37,160 bases of DNA from Erysipelotrichia bacterium (GTDB lineage: Bacteria > Muiribacteriota > Ozemobacteria > Ozemobacterales > Ozemobacteraceae). A program made the position numbers and the translations under genes. The stretch lies in NCBI GenBank assembly GCA_009928855.1, contig SABV01000008.1:1-37160 (forward strand). The letters run 5' to 3'. Below are positions 8,401 to 17,127 of this stretch, piece after piece; within the stretch, counting starts at the first letter, position 1, and every line of letters starts with the position of its first letter. Under the pieces are notes generated by a model. That model saw only the letters and a program-made list of their open reading frames with translations, was not told where the DNA came from and made no database searches.

Positions 8401-10298
8401 TTGAAAAAGCGCTTGATGAATATCTCAAAGTAGCTGAAATCAATGAAGAGCGCACAGATGCTCTGGTAAGACTCGGCAAAATTTACAGTTCCCTCGAAAA
8501 ATGGGAAGATGCAGCACGCTTTTATAATCGCGTCTTTGAAACAGACCCGCGCAACTCAATCATCCACTTCGAACTTGGCAAGGTTTATGACCACCTTAAT
8601 CGTCTGACTGACGCCCTCAAAGAATTTGAAGCAGCCCTGGAAGGCGAGCCCAATAATCCCGAAATTCTTACGCATATTGGCTTGATTCATCGCAAACAGG
8701 GCAATCTGGATATGGCCATAGAGCGCTTTAACCGTGCTATTCAGATTGACGCAACCAATCCTCTGCCGCATCGAGAACTGGCAATGGCCTACATAAATAA
8801 GGGCCGTGTCGATAAAGCAATTGGAGAATTCAAAGAAGCACTGAATTACGAGCCTGGCAACATCACTGTCAATACAGAACTGGCAAAAGCTTATGCCAGC
8901 CAGGGAATCATCGACGAAGCAATAGAAGCCTATCGCAAAGTTATTTCCATTGATCCTCGCAATTCGGCAGCCCATTTTGAACTTGGCCTCATTTATTCGA
9001 CCCAGGGCCAGAATGACAGTGCCATAAGTGAATTCAAAACCGTAATTGGACTTGCACCGGAACACAGACGGGCACACCTTGAACTCGGGCGTCATCTGCG
9101 CGACACAGGCCGCACTGAAGAGGCAATCGACGAGTTCGAACAGGCAAGCCGCCTTGACCCTGAAAATGCAAGCATCTACTATGAACTCGGCGAGATCTAT
9201 TATCTTCGCGAAGAGCATCAGGATGCCATGAATATGTTCAATAAGGCGCTGAAGCTTCAGGGAGACTATGTTGAAGCATACCAGAAGCTTGGCAGCATAC
9301 ATGCGTCTCTCGAAGAATGGAGTGAGGCGCGGGGTTATCTTGAAAAAGCCGTAGCACTCGAAGCAGAGAACTATGTCGTATACAAGGAGCTTGGCGAAGT
9401 ATGCGAAAAGCTTGGTGATACACAGGGTGCGATCAGTTCGTTTGAAAAAGCTCTTGAATTCAAGCCGGGTGATTTAAACATCATTTATCGACTTGGCGCA
9501 CAATACAAACAGAACGGAAATTTTGATGGCATGGTCACTCTATACGGACATGCTGTAGAAGCCGCTCCCAAAAACGCCCTTTTCTACTTTGAACTTGGCG
9601 AAGCTTATTACGGCAGAGGTCAGCAAAACGAGGCCATCACGAATTTTGAGCAGGCACTTAGTCTCAATGAAAATCTTATCGAATGTATTTATGCTCTTGG
9701 CGGCATTTTCTGGGAAAACCAGAGCTTTGAAAAAATGGTAAGGCTCTACAAAAAAGCCATAAATCGTTATCCGACAAACAGCAAGGCCCACTTTGAGCTA
9801 GGAAAAGCTTATTATAAACTGCTCAAGATTGGTGAGGCCATTGATGAGTTCAAGAAAGTAATAAATCTCGACTCTAACCACCCGGAAGTCTATTTCGAAC
9901 TTGGGCGACTCTATTTCGACAATGGAATGCTTAAAGAAGCCGCTGAAATTCTAGAAAAAGCAGTGGCAATAACCCCTGAAAACGGCGAAGCTTTCTTTCT
10001 TCTGGGTAAAACCTACGAAGGACTCAATGAAAAACACAAGGCGACCGAAGCATTCAAGAGCGCCAAGGGCCAAATGGAAGAGAACTATGAAGTTCTGCTC
10101 AGGGTTGGGGCCGATTGTCTCGAAAAAGAAGCCTTTGCAGATGCATTGAAAGAGTTACAAAAGGCCTCTGAATTCGCCGAAGCCGGCTCAATGGTATATT
10201 TTCTGCTTGGAAAAGCCTATCGAGGGCTGGGACAGAATGAAGAAGCGGTAAAAGCGTTCGAAAAAGCTGATGAACTAATGGAAACCGAAGAAAAATGA
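5454..10298 (+). CDS. Giant TPR protein 1 with N-terminal four-Cys motif
   Basis: This 1614-residue protein is built almost entirely of tetratricopeptide repeats, roughly 35-45 units of 34 residues (for example 'IHFELGKVYDHLNRLTDALK'). It has no signal peptide or membrane span, so it is predicted cytoplasmic. TPR superhelices act as protein-binding scaffolds. The first 40 residues hold four cysteines (Cys6, Cys22, Cys27, Cys37), a CPFL...C-x4-C...C pattern that may bind a metal or Fe-S cluster. Residues about 470-565 form a less regular module with the string WAYWGLK, shared with the next gene. The start ATG overlaps the ftsK stop (ATGA), implying coupled translation. That context suggests a role in division, segregation or envelope assembly, but this is inference; the client is unknown. 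Confidence 0.93.
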   Translation: MTKEICPFLSRLREDNQPGGSCIQEQCMFYHTQDSRCIFLEIGSASHEYLDSLKRLAEQNELMLMKDRVSAFSADEKNERVRLYMNQAGVYKNKGNFAKALLDYKKSLILDPENPAIHKALGDIYSVQGILDESISSYRQSLKGLPEDGETWIRLILQYRALWSNLPDTEHRYKEIIAKLREELRIVESESIANCIIGNAYLILHSQDSDKFIDQRKEAQTLLERAVEINPANLWANLGIKDIKIYDADFDGALGQLLSALKHMPEDPRLNFELGECYLLSQAEHAMIAGDALTKAYESYRKVLDLSPGYAPAYFRMGYIAEQKANYDQAIDYYQQGININPTNIFAHFRLGKIHLLMGMYELAVTRFKEVIDLSKNRVHDIYQEGYLFNKLRFFKEANALGAWIELGKIYVKRRQYDEAFEAFQKALDIDKSSPLAIMNQIDLYKIRTAESKDTETLYNKYIEQYKNSAMVDFQNPVSHFALAYACQILPSVLPEKQEERLEEALNGYQMAINLTPDFKWAYWGLKNSYLAAVEDSVPLFDQALEACKLVTELDPEDPRAYYETGDVYRKMGNLAMAMDCFIKAAEKDKTYIPAYLNMAEIKFTEQKAEEAIKLYQKVIRINPNFAQGYYELGRVYKETHENEKALANLRKAIELDIDYTEAHFAIGEICFEENQDEIARIRFTRVVELARSHAKAHYYLGLLHYRNGRYQQAIEEFNTAIDLSHQPSRIQFDLARLYADAGNWAEAKKILEIVLAAEPGFVNAAIQYAQTLEHLDMIKEAEEEYLRALELSPECLAAHESLAKLYESTSQIYKAEDELRKVVVIKPDHVEAQMSLAKIYIIRDLHDKALDALHTVVDIKPDIFEVHLELGRLYHHKHALPKAVESYTSAISIKPGAPQAHVELAEVYLDMDKSANAIKEFTLALEIDPSLVEALANLGDLYNISEQYELAGNCYRRLVELDPQNHSARFRLAETYYHCGQLEKALDEYLKVAEINEERTDALVRLGKIYSSLEKWEDAARFYNRVFETDPRNSIIHFELGKVYDHLNRLTDALKEFEAALEGEPNNPEILTHIGLIHRKQGNLDMAIERFNRAIQIDATNPLPHRELAMAYINKGRVDKAIGEFKEALNYEPGNITVNTELAKAYASQGIIDEAIEAYRKVISIDPRNSAAHFELGLIYSTQGQNDSAISEFKTVIGLAPEHRRAHLELGRHLRDTGRTEEAIDEFEQASRLDPENASIYYELGEIYYLREEHQDAMNMFNKALKLQGDYVEAYQKLGSIHASLEEWSEARGYLEKAVALEAENYVVYKELGEVCEKLGDTQGAISSFEKALEFKPGDLNIIYRLGAQYKQNGNFDGMVTLYGHAVEAAPKNALFYFELGEAYYGRGQQNEAITNFEQALSLNENLIECIYALGGIFWENQSFEKMVRLYKKAINRYPTNSKAHFELGKAYYKLLKIGEAIDEFKKVINLDSNHPEVYFELGRLYFDNGMLKEAAEILEKAVAITPENGEAFFLLGKTYEGLNEKHKATEAFKSAKGQMEENYEVLLRVGADCLEKEAFADALKELQKASEFAEAGSMVYFLLGKAYRGLGQNEEAVKAFEKADELMETEEK

Positions 10299-10373
10299 CA
10301 AACAGCGCGAACAATTTGCGGCAGCACGACAATAAAACAAAGAAATTGCAACAGCAGGTAAGGAGACATCCGA

Positions 10374-13300
10374 ATGATTAACCGCTGGGAAATCCTTCTG
10401 GAAAAAGGGCAGACATATTATGATCTGCAAAACTATGAAAAGGCCAGCGCCACGCTTGATAAAGTTCTGCAGGAAAAACCCGACTTTGTGCCGGCAATCA
10501 AATTGCTTGCAGATTGTCAAAAGCTTTCCGGGAATAAAACAGAAGCTATCAGGGCGTTTGAAAAGGTTATTGAACTTTCGCCATCGGATGCGCCAGCTCT
10601 GAGCTCGCTGGGATCGCTGTTTCTTGAAACAGGTCAGACAGACAAAGCAATTGAAATATACAATAAAGCAATTTCGCTCGAACCCGATAACAAGCAGTTG
10701 TTATTCGACCTTGGGCAGCTTTATCTGCAGCGCAACACCATAGAGCAGGCTGAAAGGTTTTTTAATAAAGCGCTTGAGCTTGATCCGGATTTTTTTAGAG
10801 CAATAATTGAACTGGCTCGCCTCAAAATCACGGCTAATGATATCGATGGTGCGATCTCTCTGTATCAGAAAGCCATGGAACTAGACACAGATAACGCCTC
10901 TCTGCACGCCGAACTTGGTGAAGCTTATGAATTCAATGGTCAATATAATGATGCCGCCATGGAATACAAAAAAGCAGAATATCTTGACCCGAACAACCCG
11001 GCGATTCATTTTAAGCTGGGAAAAGACCTCGAATCACGCGGTAAATACGAGGAGGCGCTGGAAAAATACCAGGCGGTAAAAGAGCTGGACGCCAACAACG
11101 TAGAGCTTTACTACCGATGCGGGAAGCTTTATCAACGTCTGGACATGATCAACGACGCCCTCCGGGAATTCGAAGCAATTGCCAGAATGAAGCCGGACTG
11201 GCTTGAAATAAGGTTTGAACTTGCCAGTCTTTATGGTGAAAGAGGCGAGTATGATCTTCAGATAAAAGAATTTGAGGCCATTGCAGCTCACGACACCTCG
11301 TCGCCAGATGTCATGAAAAATCTCGCTGCTTCTTATGCAGCCAACGGAGAGCTTGACAAAGCAATCGATTGTTACAATCAAGCTCTGGCATCTATTCCAG
11401 GAGATTATGAAACGCTGGAACGGCTATATGAAGTTATACTTGCCGGCGGGGATGCCACAAACTGTCTTGAAGCACTTGAGGCTCTCAGCCTCAGCCGTTC
11501 AGATGATCCTGAGCTTGCTTTAATTATTGCGCGTGCCTATGGCGAAAAAGGAATGATAGAAGAAGCAAATGCCTTTTACATGAGGGTTCTGGAGCTGGAT
11601 CCAGACAGGCACGATATCAAGGGTGAACTTCGCCTTATTTACCGCAGTAAAGGCATGGTCAATGAAGAAATCGACGCCATCAACACCCTTCTTGAGTCAG
11701 ACTCTGCAAACATTGAATTATTGAAAGATCTTCAGGAACTTCAACTAAAAACGGGAAAAGAGCGCGAAGCCATCAACACCCTGCTGCGCCTGCATCAATT
11801 ATCCCCGTCTGCCAACTGGCTTTCAATGCTTGGCAAAATATATATAAAACTCGGATTTATAAATGAAGCCGTCACTTCATTGCAGCAAGCGCTGCAATTA
11901 AACCCTGAAGATACAACCCCTCATGAAACTCTTGCTGAAGTTTATAAACAGCGTGGCATGAACGAAGACGCCATACGCTCATACAACATTATTATTCAGC
12001 GCAATCCCGACAATCTAAAGGCCCACCTTGACCTTGGTGAACTCTACAAAGCGCTTGGAAGAACACATGACCAGATAGCCTCTCTTAAGCAAGCTATCGC
12101 ACTGGGCGTCACCGACCCAAGACTTCTGCTGGAACTCGGAAGTCTTTTGTTACAAGAAGGCGACAGCGAAAATGGCCTGGCCTACCTGGAACAAGCCAAA
12201 GACGCTTCACAAGGCTCAGACGCGATTATCAACAATCTGATAGACGTTTATCTATTACGCAACTTTCACCAGGAAGCTCTCAGCGAAATAGAAAACTTGC
12301 GTCAGCGCAATCCGGAAAACGTCGCTCTTTACCTCAAAATGGCGCGTATTTACCAGAGTCGCCAGATGTTTGAAGAAGCCCTTGAAATACTTAATCAAGC
12401 AAGAATGGTTGCGCCACAGGACATCTCGATAACGATAGAAATATCTCGACTGTATATGGCTGCCGGGGACTATCACCGCGTCATAGAAATTCTTCAGGAT
12501 GCCCGCCAGACTCAGCCAGGTAATAACGAAATAGGTTCGATAATTTCTGAGGCATATGCCCACTCTGGAGACCATGAAATGGCGATAATGGAACTCAAAA
12601 CCATTATAGCCAAAGATCCCGACAATGTAGATGCCCGCATACAGCTGGGCCGGGTTTATTCGATAAGCAATATGATCGACCAGGCCACGATGATGTTCAA
12701 AAGCATTATCACAGACCATGCAGACAATGCTCTCGCCAGAGTGGAACTAGGGCGCATATACCTGAACATGGGCAAGGCCTACAGCGACAACAATCTGCTT
12801 GAATCTGGCGTTGCAGAGCTCAAGGCAGCGCTGAAAATAGACAATAACTGCCTGAGTGCTCACTTCGAACTTGGGACTGCCTATAATGATTCAGACAGAG
12901 TCGATGAAGCCCTTGTCGAGTTCACAAAAGTGCTCGAGCTCGACCCGCTGCACATTGCCGGCAAAGAATATTACAATTCACTGATAAACATAAAACTGGA
13001 TTCTCAGACAAACGATGCCATCAAACAGGCTCGAATCTTTACAGAACGAGGCATGTTTAAAAATGCCATCGTCGAATACGAAAAAGCCATTGAAATTCAG
13101 CCACAGAACCATGTCGCATGGTATGAGCTTGGCAACCTGCATTTCGAAACAGAGTCATACCAGAAGGCACTCGAAGCTCTTCAGAAAGCCAAAGAAATAA
13201 ACCCGGAGCAACCGGAAATATATATTTCACTGGCACAGACTTTTATCAAAACCGACCAGCCCGACGAAGCGTCTATCGAGCTGCAAGAATTGCTGGGCAT

Positions 13301-14981
13301 GTTCCCTGATCATTTTAACGGCCTTTATATGCTCGGAAAAATATTTCAGGAAAAGGGCTGGGCAGACGAAGCCATCGAAAAATATGAAGCTGCCTATGCA
13401 ATCGTTCCTACCGAGATTGAGCCGATTCTGCAGCTCGGCATTCTGCGCAGGGATCGAAATGAATACGACGAAGCAAGAATGTGGTTTCAGAAGGTTATCG
13501 AGCTTGATGCCGGTAATAGCGTGGCATCCGACTTTTTCGCCAATCTATCAGCCTCTCAGCGAAGTCAGGAAATAGACGAAGCTTTTGCCAAGGCGGCGGA
13601 AGCAGAGAACTCAGGCGATGTCGATACCGCGATCATGCACTACGACAGCATAATAGATCTCGACAACCACAATCTGGATGCGAGATTCAAGCTCGGCACC
13701 CTGTATGAATCAAAAAACATGTTCGACGAAGCCGCCTTTGAATACGAACAGGCACTCGAAATAGACAAAACGGCCAGATACAAGGAGCTGCCTCTGCGAC
13801 TTGGCAACCTTCACGTTCGCAAAGGAAAAATTGTCGAAGCAGTGCAATCGCTGACAATCGCGAAAAAATACTTTCCAACCAATGTTGATATCCGCATAGA
13901 ACTGATTACTCAACTCAAATTCAAGGCACTAAACAATTTCGCTTCAGCCGAAGAACTCGAAGAAATCAATCAGACAATCAGGGCAGCAGTAGCAGATGGT
14001 CAGAACTTCTGCGACTGGATAGAGCTGGGGCTGTTCATTTCAAAAGGCCTGGACGCCTCTATTGATGAAGAAAGCGCCATTTCACAATCGATCGAATGTT
14101 TCCAGAAAGTTCTCGATATGGACCCGAACAATATTTTTGCCATGACAGAACTGGCAAAAGTTTATCATCGCCGCAACATGCTTAACGAAGTAGAAACCAT
14201 CTACAAACAGATTCTCGAAAAAGACCCAGAAAGCAGCTATGTTCACAAAAAGCTTGCTGATCTCTACCATGCGCTGAACAGATTTGCAGAAGCTCTGTCT
14301 GAGTTGCGACAGCTGCTTGAAATTGAGCCGCTCAACGGCGATTATCACATGAAAATTATCGATATCAGCAAAGAAATGCTTGCGAAGGCTCAAGACAGAG
14401 ATCGTCAACTTCTTGCACTCCTCAAAGAGTATCAGACGCGCGCCGAATCGAACCCCAAAGACACCATGTCAAATTTCAGTCTCGGCTATGCGTTTATAAC
14501 TCTTGGCTCAGGGTTTACTCCGACTGAAGAAGAGCAGCAAAAAGCTGTTTACTACTTCAAGCTTGCGAATAGCTGCGATCCGAACAATCTATGGCCATAC
14601 TGGGGTCTTAAAATTGTTTACAGCAAACAGTCGATCAGTGGTAAGCGCATGTATGACGAAGCAATTGCCATTTGTCGCAAGGCTCTTAAAGCGGACGAAA
14701 ATAGTCCCCGGGCTCACTATGAACTCGGTGAAGCCTACAACGAGAACTATGATGTCAATATGAAAAACGAAGCGATGCAGGAATACCGAAAGGCAATTCA
14801 GCTTGATCCCAACTATATCGAAGCCCACTTCAGACTCGCAAGCATTTACAGGGTAAAAAACATGTATGATCGAGCCAGCGAAGAATACAATAAAGTAATA
14901 GAACTTGATCCAACCGGATCACTGGCCAATGACGCCAAGCGCTCGCTCGTTCATATTGAGAGATCAAAGGGCGAAAGCTGA
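10374..14981 (+). CDS. Giant TPR protein 2, paralogue of the preceding gene
   Basis: This 1535-residue protein consists of TPR units from its first residues (WEILLEKGQTYYDLQNYEKA) to its end, with no signal peptide, membrane span or enzymatic domain visible. It is cytoplasmic by prediction and probably a long superhelical scaffold. It lacks the N-terminal four-Cys segment of its neighbour. Near the C-terminus (about 1361-1452) it carries the same irregular module as TPR protein 1, here with WPYWGLK and PRAHYELGEAY. The shared module and the 34-residue periodicity indicate duplication followed by rearrangement. The gap to the upstream gene is 75 bp with AGGAGA before the ATG, and an intrinsic terminator follows, so it ends the uppP-ftsK operon. 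Function unknown. Confidence 0.92.
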   Translation: MINRWEILLEKGQTYYDLQNYEKASATLDKVLQEKPDFVPAIKLLADCQKLSGNKTEAIRAFEKVIELSPSDAPALSSLGSLFLETGQTDKAIEIYNKAISLEPDNKQLLFDLGQLYLQRNTIEQAERFFNKALELDPDFFRAIIELARLKITANDIDGAISLYQKAMELDTDNASLHAELGEAYEFNGQYNDAAMEYKKAEYLDPNNPAIHFKLGKDLESRGKYEEALEKYQAVKELDANNVELYYRCGKLYQRLDMINDALREFEAIARMKPDWLEIRFELASLYGERGEYDLQIKEFEAIAAHDTSSPDVMKNLAASYAANGELDKAIDCYNQALASIPGDYETLERLYEVILAGGDATNCLEALEALSLSRSDDPELALIIARAYGEKGMIEEANAFYMRVLELDPDRHDIKGELRLIYRSKGMVNEEIDAINTLLESDSANIELLKDLQELQLKTGKEREAINTLLRLHQLSPSANWLSMLGKIYIKLGFINEAVTSLQQALQLNPEDTTPHETLAEVYKQRGMNEDAIRSYNIIIQRNPDNLKAHLDLGELYKALGRTHDQIASLKQAIALGVTDPRLLLELGSLLLQEGDSENGLAYLEQAKDASQGSDAIINNLIDVYLLRNFHQEALSEIENLRQRNPENVALYLKMARIYQSRQMFEEALEILNQARMVAPQDISITIEISRLYMAAGDYHRVIEILQDARQTQPGNNEIGSIISEAYAHSGDHEMAIMELKTIIAKDPDNVDARIQLGRVYSISNMIDQATMMFKSIITDHADNALARVELGRIYLNMGKAYSDNNLLESGVAELKAALKIDNNCLSAHFELGTAYNDSDRVDEALVEFTKVLELDPLHIAGKEYYNSLINIKLDSQTNDAIKQARIFTERGMFKNAIVEYEKAIEIQPQNHVAWYELGNLHFETESYQKALEALQKAKEINPEQPEIYISLAQTFIKTDQPDEASIELQELLGMFPDHFNGLYMLGKIFQEKGWADEAIEKYEAAYAIVPTEIEPILQLGILRRDRNEYDEARMWFQKVIELDAGNSVASDFFANLSASQRSQEIDEAFAKAAEAENSGDVDTAIMHYDSIIDLDNHNLDARFKLGTLYESKNMFDEAAFEYEQALEIDKTARYKELPLRLGNLHVRKGKIVEAVQSLTIAKKYFPTNVDIRIELITQLKFKALNNFASAEELEEINQTIRAAVADGQNFCDWIELGLFISKGLDASIDEESAISQSIECFQKVLDMDPNNIFAMTELAKVYHRRNMLNEVETIYKQILEKDPESSYVHKKLADLYHALNRFAEALSELRQLLEIEPLNGDYHMKIIDISKEMLAKAQDRDRQLLALLKEYQTRAESNPKDTMSNFSLGYAFITLGSGFTPTEEEQQKAVYYFKLANSCDPNNLWPYWGLKIVYSKQSISGKRMYDEAIAICRKALKADENSPRAHYELGEAYNENYDVNMKNEAMQEYRKAIQLDPNYIEAHFRLASIYRVKNMYDRASEEYNKVIELDPTGSLANDAKRSLVHIERSKGES

Positions 14982-15003
14982 CCCACAGCATCTTTACCAG
15001 AGC

Positions 15004-15045
15004 AAAACAACCCCTGATGAAAAATTCATTCAGGGGTTGTTTTTT
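15004..15045 (+). terminator. Intrinsic terminator of the uppP-ftsK-TPR operon
   Basis: CAACCCCTGATGAA (15008-15021) pairs with TTCATTCAGGGGTTG (15025-15039), with one bulged T, around a 3-nt loop. TTTTTT follows, and flanking A/T bases extend the stem. It starts about 25 bp after the stop codon of TPR protein 2. Confidence 0.9.
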
Positions 15046-15057
15046 ATCCCGACATTA

Positions 15058-15087
15058 TTGACTTTATACAACAAACCAGAGTATCCT
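15058..15087 (+). promoter_or_regulatory. Possible promoter of the small secreted-protein gene
   Basis: TTGACT (15058-15063) is followed after 18 bp by TATCCT (15082-15087). It lies between the terminator and the gene at 15146, where a promoter is needed. A second possible pair, TTGCCC (15087) and TATTTA (15111), overlaps downstream. Confidence 0.35.
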
Positions 15088-15145
15088 TGCCCGGAAAAAC
15101 AGGCTTAAACTATTTACGATCAATCATCAAAAAAGGAAACCCCTT

Positions 15146-15787
15146 ATGAAAACATACAGAAATCTTGCACGAAAATCAGGCGCCGGGCTGGTTATTGCGA
15201 TAATGTTCATGCTGTTGATCCCTTGCTTACTCACAGCAGAAACAGAGGGCAAATATAAAGTTCCGCAAAACTCTCTGAGCTATTTTTTGCAGGCTCCCGC
15301 AGCGGATGCCTCAAAGACCGAAGTCCCCGAAAGCACTGCAAAAGAGGTTGTTCAAACACAAACAGTCGCCGAAACCCAGACTAACAAAGAGCCTGCTGCA
15401 ATAGTCGAGCTTGGCAATTTCACAGAAGCCCCGCCGGTACAGCTGCCAGAAACTGCAATCATCGAATCAGCAGCCCCTGTTGCAGAAGGAACCACAGAAA
15501 TACCAACAATATCTTCACCCTTACCGGAAACAGAAACCCCGGCGAATGCTGCTCCAATTTCTATTGATGCGCCTCAACCTCTGTCTGTCGAAGCGTCTGT
15601 TGAGCAGAAAGATGTTGCACCACTATTTTCGATGGCACTGGCCAAGATGCAGCAAACAAAAGCACATCGTCAGGCTGAAGCAGAAAGACTTGGAATTGTA
15701 TTACCAAGCCAGGGCGGAGACATCGCAAGCGTATCGCCGGCCTTAAGCAAAATACAACAGACAATCAGAACTATAATAAACCGCTAG
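15146..15787 (+). CDS. Secreted Pro/Thr/Ala/Glu-rich protein of unknown function
   Basis: The 213-residue product begins with a classic Sec signal peptide: basic MKTYRNLARK, hydrophobic VIAIMFMLLIPCLL, likely cleavage after LLTA. The LIPC string is a poor lipobox, so it is probably not a lipoprotein. The centre is low-complexity, rich in Glu, Thr, Pro, Ala and Val, and probably disordered. The C-terminal 65 residues look more ordered and contain a short internal repeat, S-x-A-L-x-K-x-Q-Q-T (SMALAKMQQT and SPALSKIQQT). The start has AGGAAA upstream. The gene stands alone downstream of a terminator and converges on the SLBB gene with an 8-bp gap. I recognise no family. Confidence 0.75.
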   Translation: MKTYRNLARKSGAGLVIAIMFMLLIPCLLTAETEGKYKVPQNSLSYFLQAPAADASKTEVPESTAKEVVQTQTVAETQTNKEPAAIVELGNFTEAPPVQLPETAIIESAAPVAEGTTEIPTISSPLPETETPANAAPISIDAPQPLSVEASVEQKDVAPLFSMALAKMQQTKAHRQAEAERLGIVLPSQGGDIASVSPALSKIQQTIRTIINR

Positions 15788-15795
15788 GCTGAATC

Positions 15796-17109
15796 TCAGT
15801 CGCCATAACCGCCAACAAATAAACTGTCAAAAGGCTGTAACTTGATATTGTGGCGCGGATCGTCTTCCATGGCCAACTTAAGGTTTATTTCCATGTGACT
15901 GAATTTGAGCTGCCCATCGACGAGCTCACGCCTGAAAAGATCAGCTTCTGAAAAGCCATTGGCCTGAATCCCGCCGCATGCTTCAACGACAGACTTAACA
16001 GTCATATCAGGTTCAAACGACAGAGTAGAAGGCTTATCTACAAGACCTTCAACAGAAACTGGCGCGACTTTCTCTATCCATTCGCGTGCAAACAGAACCA
16101 CCCGGTCACCCGGCCTCAAAAAAATATCACGTTTTTTATCACCACCAAGAACCGCTGCCGGAGAAAAATTAAGCACATCATATTCACCGTTGGCCGAGCC
16201 TTCACGTAAAATCTCTGCATATTCCAGCGCGACCTTTTCATGGTCCGAAAACTCTTTCAGAACATCAGACAACTGCAACTCCCTGCTACAGACGAACCGC
16301 TGCGGGCTCCCCAGCCCCTCCAGGGTCACATAGCCCTGCCGATCGGCCTCCAGCTTTGTGACGTTTATTTCGTCATCAGCAAGAACAGGCAACTCAAGAA
16401 TTTTTTCATTAACACCCACCTCAGCGCCAAAAAATACGCGACGTGAGCCATTAACAAACCTCAGAATTTCGAGTTTATGAACAGCAGCAGGATCACTGAA
16501 ACCTCCGGCCATAGCAACGACCTGCCCCAGAGTCATTTCTTCGGGCCTGAACTCGTAAACGGCAGGATGACTGACCGCACCGGTAATTTTAGCGCGCGGC
16601 CCGGCAAGATGCACAAGAATCGATTCACCACCGTTAAAGACAAAATCATTACCAGGAGCCGTCTGACGAATAAAATCATACAAATCAAACTCTCCAAGCG
16701 ACTTGCCTCCGGCAAAGACTTCCACGCGCCTCATGCTTCCAGAAACCTTTGGCCCACCAGCTGCAAGAACAGCAGCAAGCAAATTCACCCGACCGCCAAG
16801 CTCAAATTCACCCGGACAGTTAACTTCGCCCATAACAACAAAGGCGGTGTTTTCTTCAGCAACCCGTGAATCAAGCAAAGCACTGGCAGCATCAGCCATT
16901 TCCGAAAATCCGTATACCTCGCTGGCAGAAAAGCTCAAGACGCTTTCGGTCTGCTTTTTAAGCAGAGCCGAGTCGTTTTTTACGATTTCATGCAATTCTT
17001 TTTTTTCAGCACTGGCAGCGCAAAGCACAGATGGCGAAGCCATCATAACGGCAACCAGAGACATGCTCAGCCTGCTACGCAAAAATCTGACAGCAAGATT
17101 TTTTTTCAT
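15796..17109 (-). CDS. Secreted protein with four SLBB domains, no polysaccharide-export domain
   Basis: A Sec signal peptide (MKKNLAVRFLRSRLSMSLVAVMMASPSVLCA) precedes about 400 residues with four SLBB-like beta-grasp units. They begin near residues 90 (VVMGEVNCPGEF), 172 (AKITGAVSHPAVYEF), 257 (YVTLEGLGSPQRF) and 345 (PVSVEGLVDKPSTL). Each follows the pattern V-x-G-x-V-x-x-P-G/S-x-x, then a hydrophobic helix and AGG or an equivalent. SLBB domains normally follow the Poly_export domain in Wza-like outer-membrane exporters and line the lumen. Here that domain and the lipobox are missing, so this is more likely a periplasmic accessory or glycan-binding protein. No export or glycosyltransferase genes are adjacent. 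GGGAGAG lies before the ATG, and an 11-bp inverted repeat sits in the leader. Confidence 0.85.
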   Translation of the reverse strand: MKKNLAVRFLRSRLSMSLVAVMMASPSVLCAASAEKKELHEIVKNDSALLKKQTESVLSFSASEVYGFSEMADAASALLDSRVAEENTAFVVMGEVNCPGEFELGGRVNLLAAVLAAGGPKVSGSMRRVEVFAGGKSLGEFDLYDFIRQTAPGNDFVFNGGESILVHLAGPRAKITGAVSHPAVYEFRPEEMTLGQVVAMAGGFSDPAAVHKLEILRFVNGSRRVFFGAEVGVNEKILELPVLADDEINVTKLEADRQGYVTLEGLGSPQRFVCSRELQLSDVLKEFSDHEKVALEYAEILREGSANGEYDVLNFSPAAVLGGDKKRDIFLRPGDRVVLFAREWIEKVAPVSVEGLVDKPSTLSFEPDMTVKSVVEACGGIQANGFSEADLFRRELVDGQLKFSHMEINLKLAMEDDPRHNIKLQPFDSLFVGGYGD

Positions 17110-17127
17110 AAGTATTTCTCTCCCACA

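Noticed and set aside
5454-14981. Tandem DNA repeats or array in the TPR genes
   Set aside because: The periodicity is at the protein level (34-residue TPR units); the DNA units are diverged, so this is not a DNA repeat array or CRISPR.
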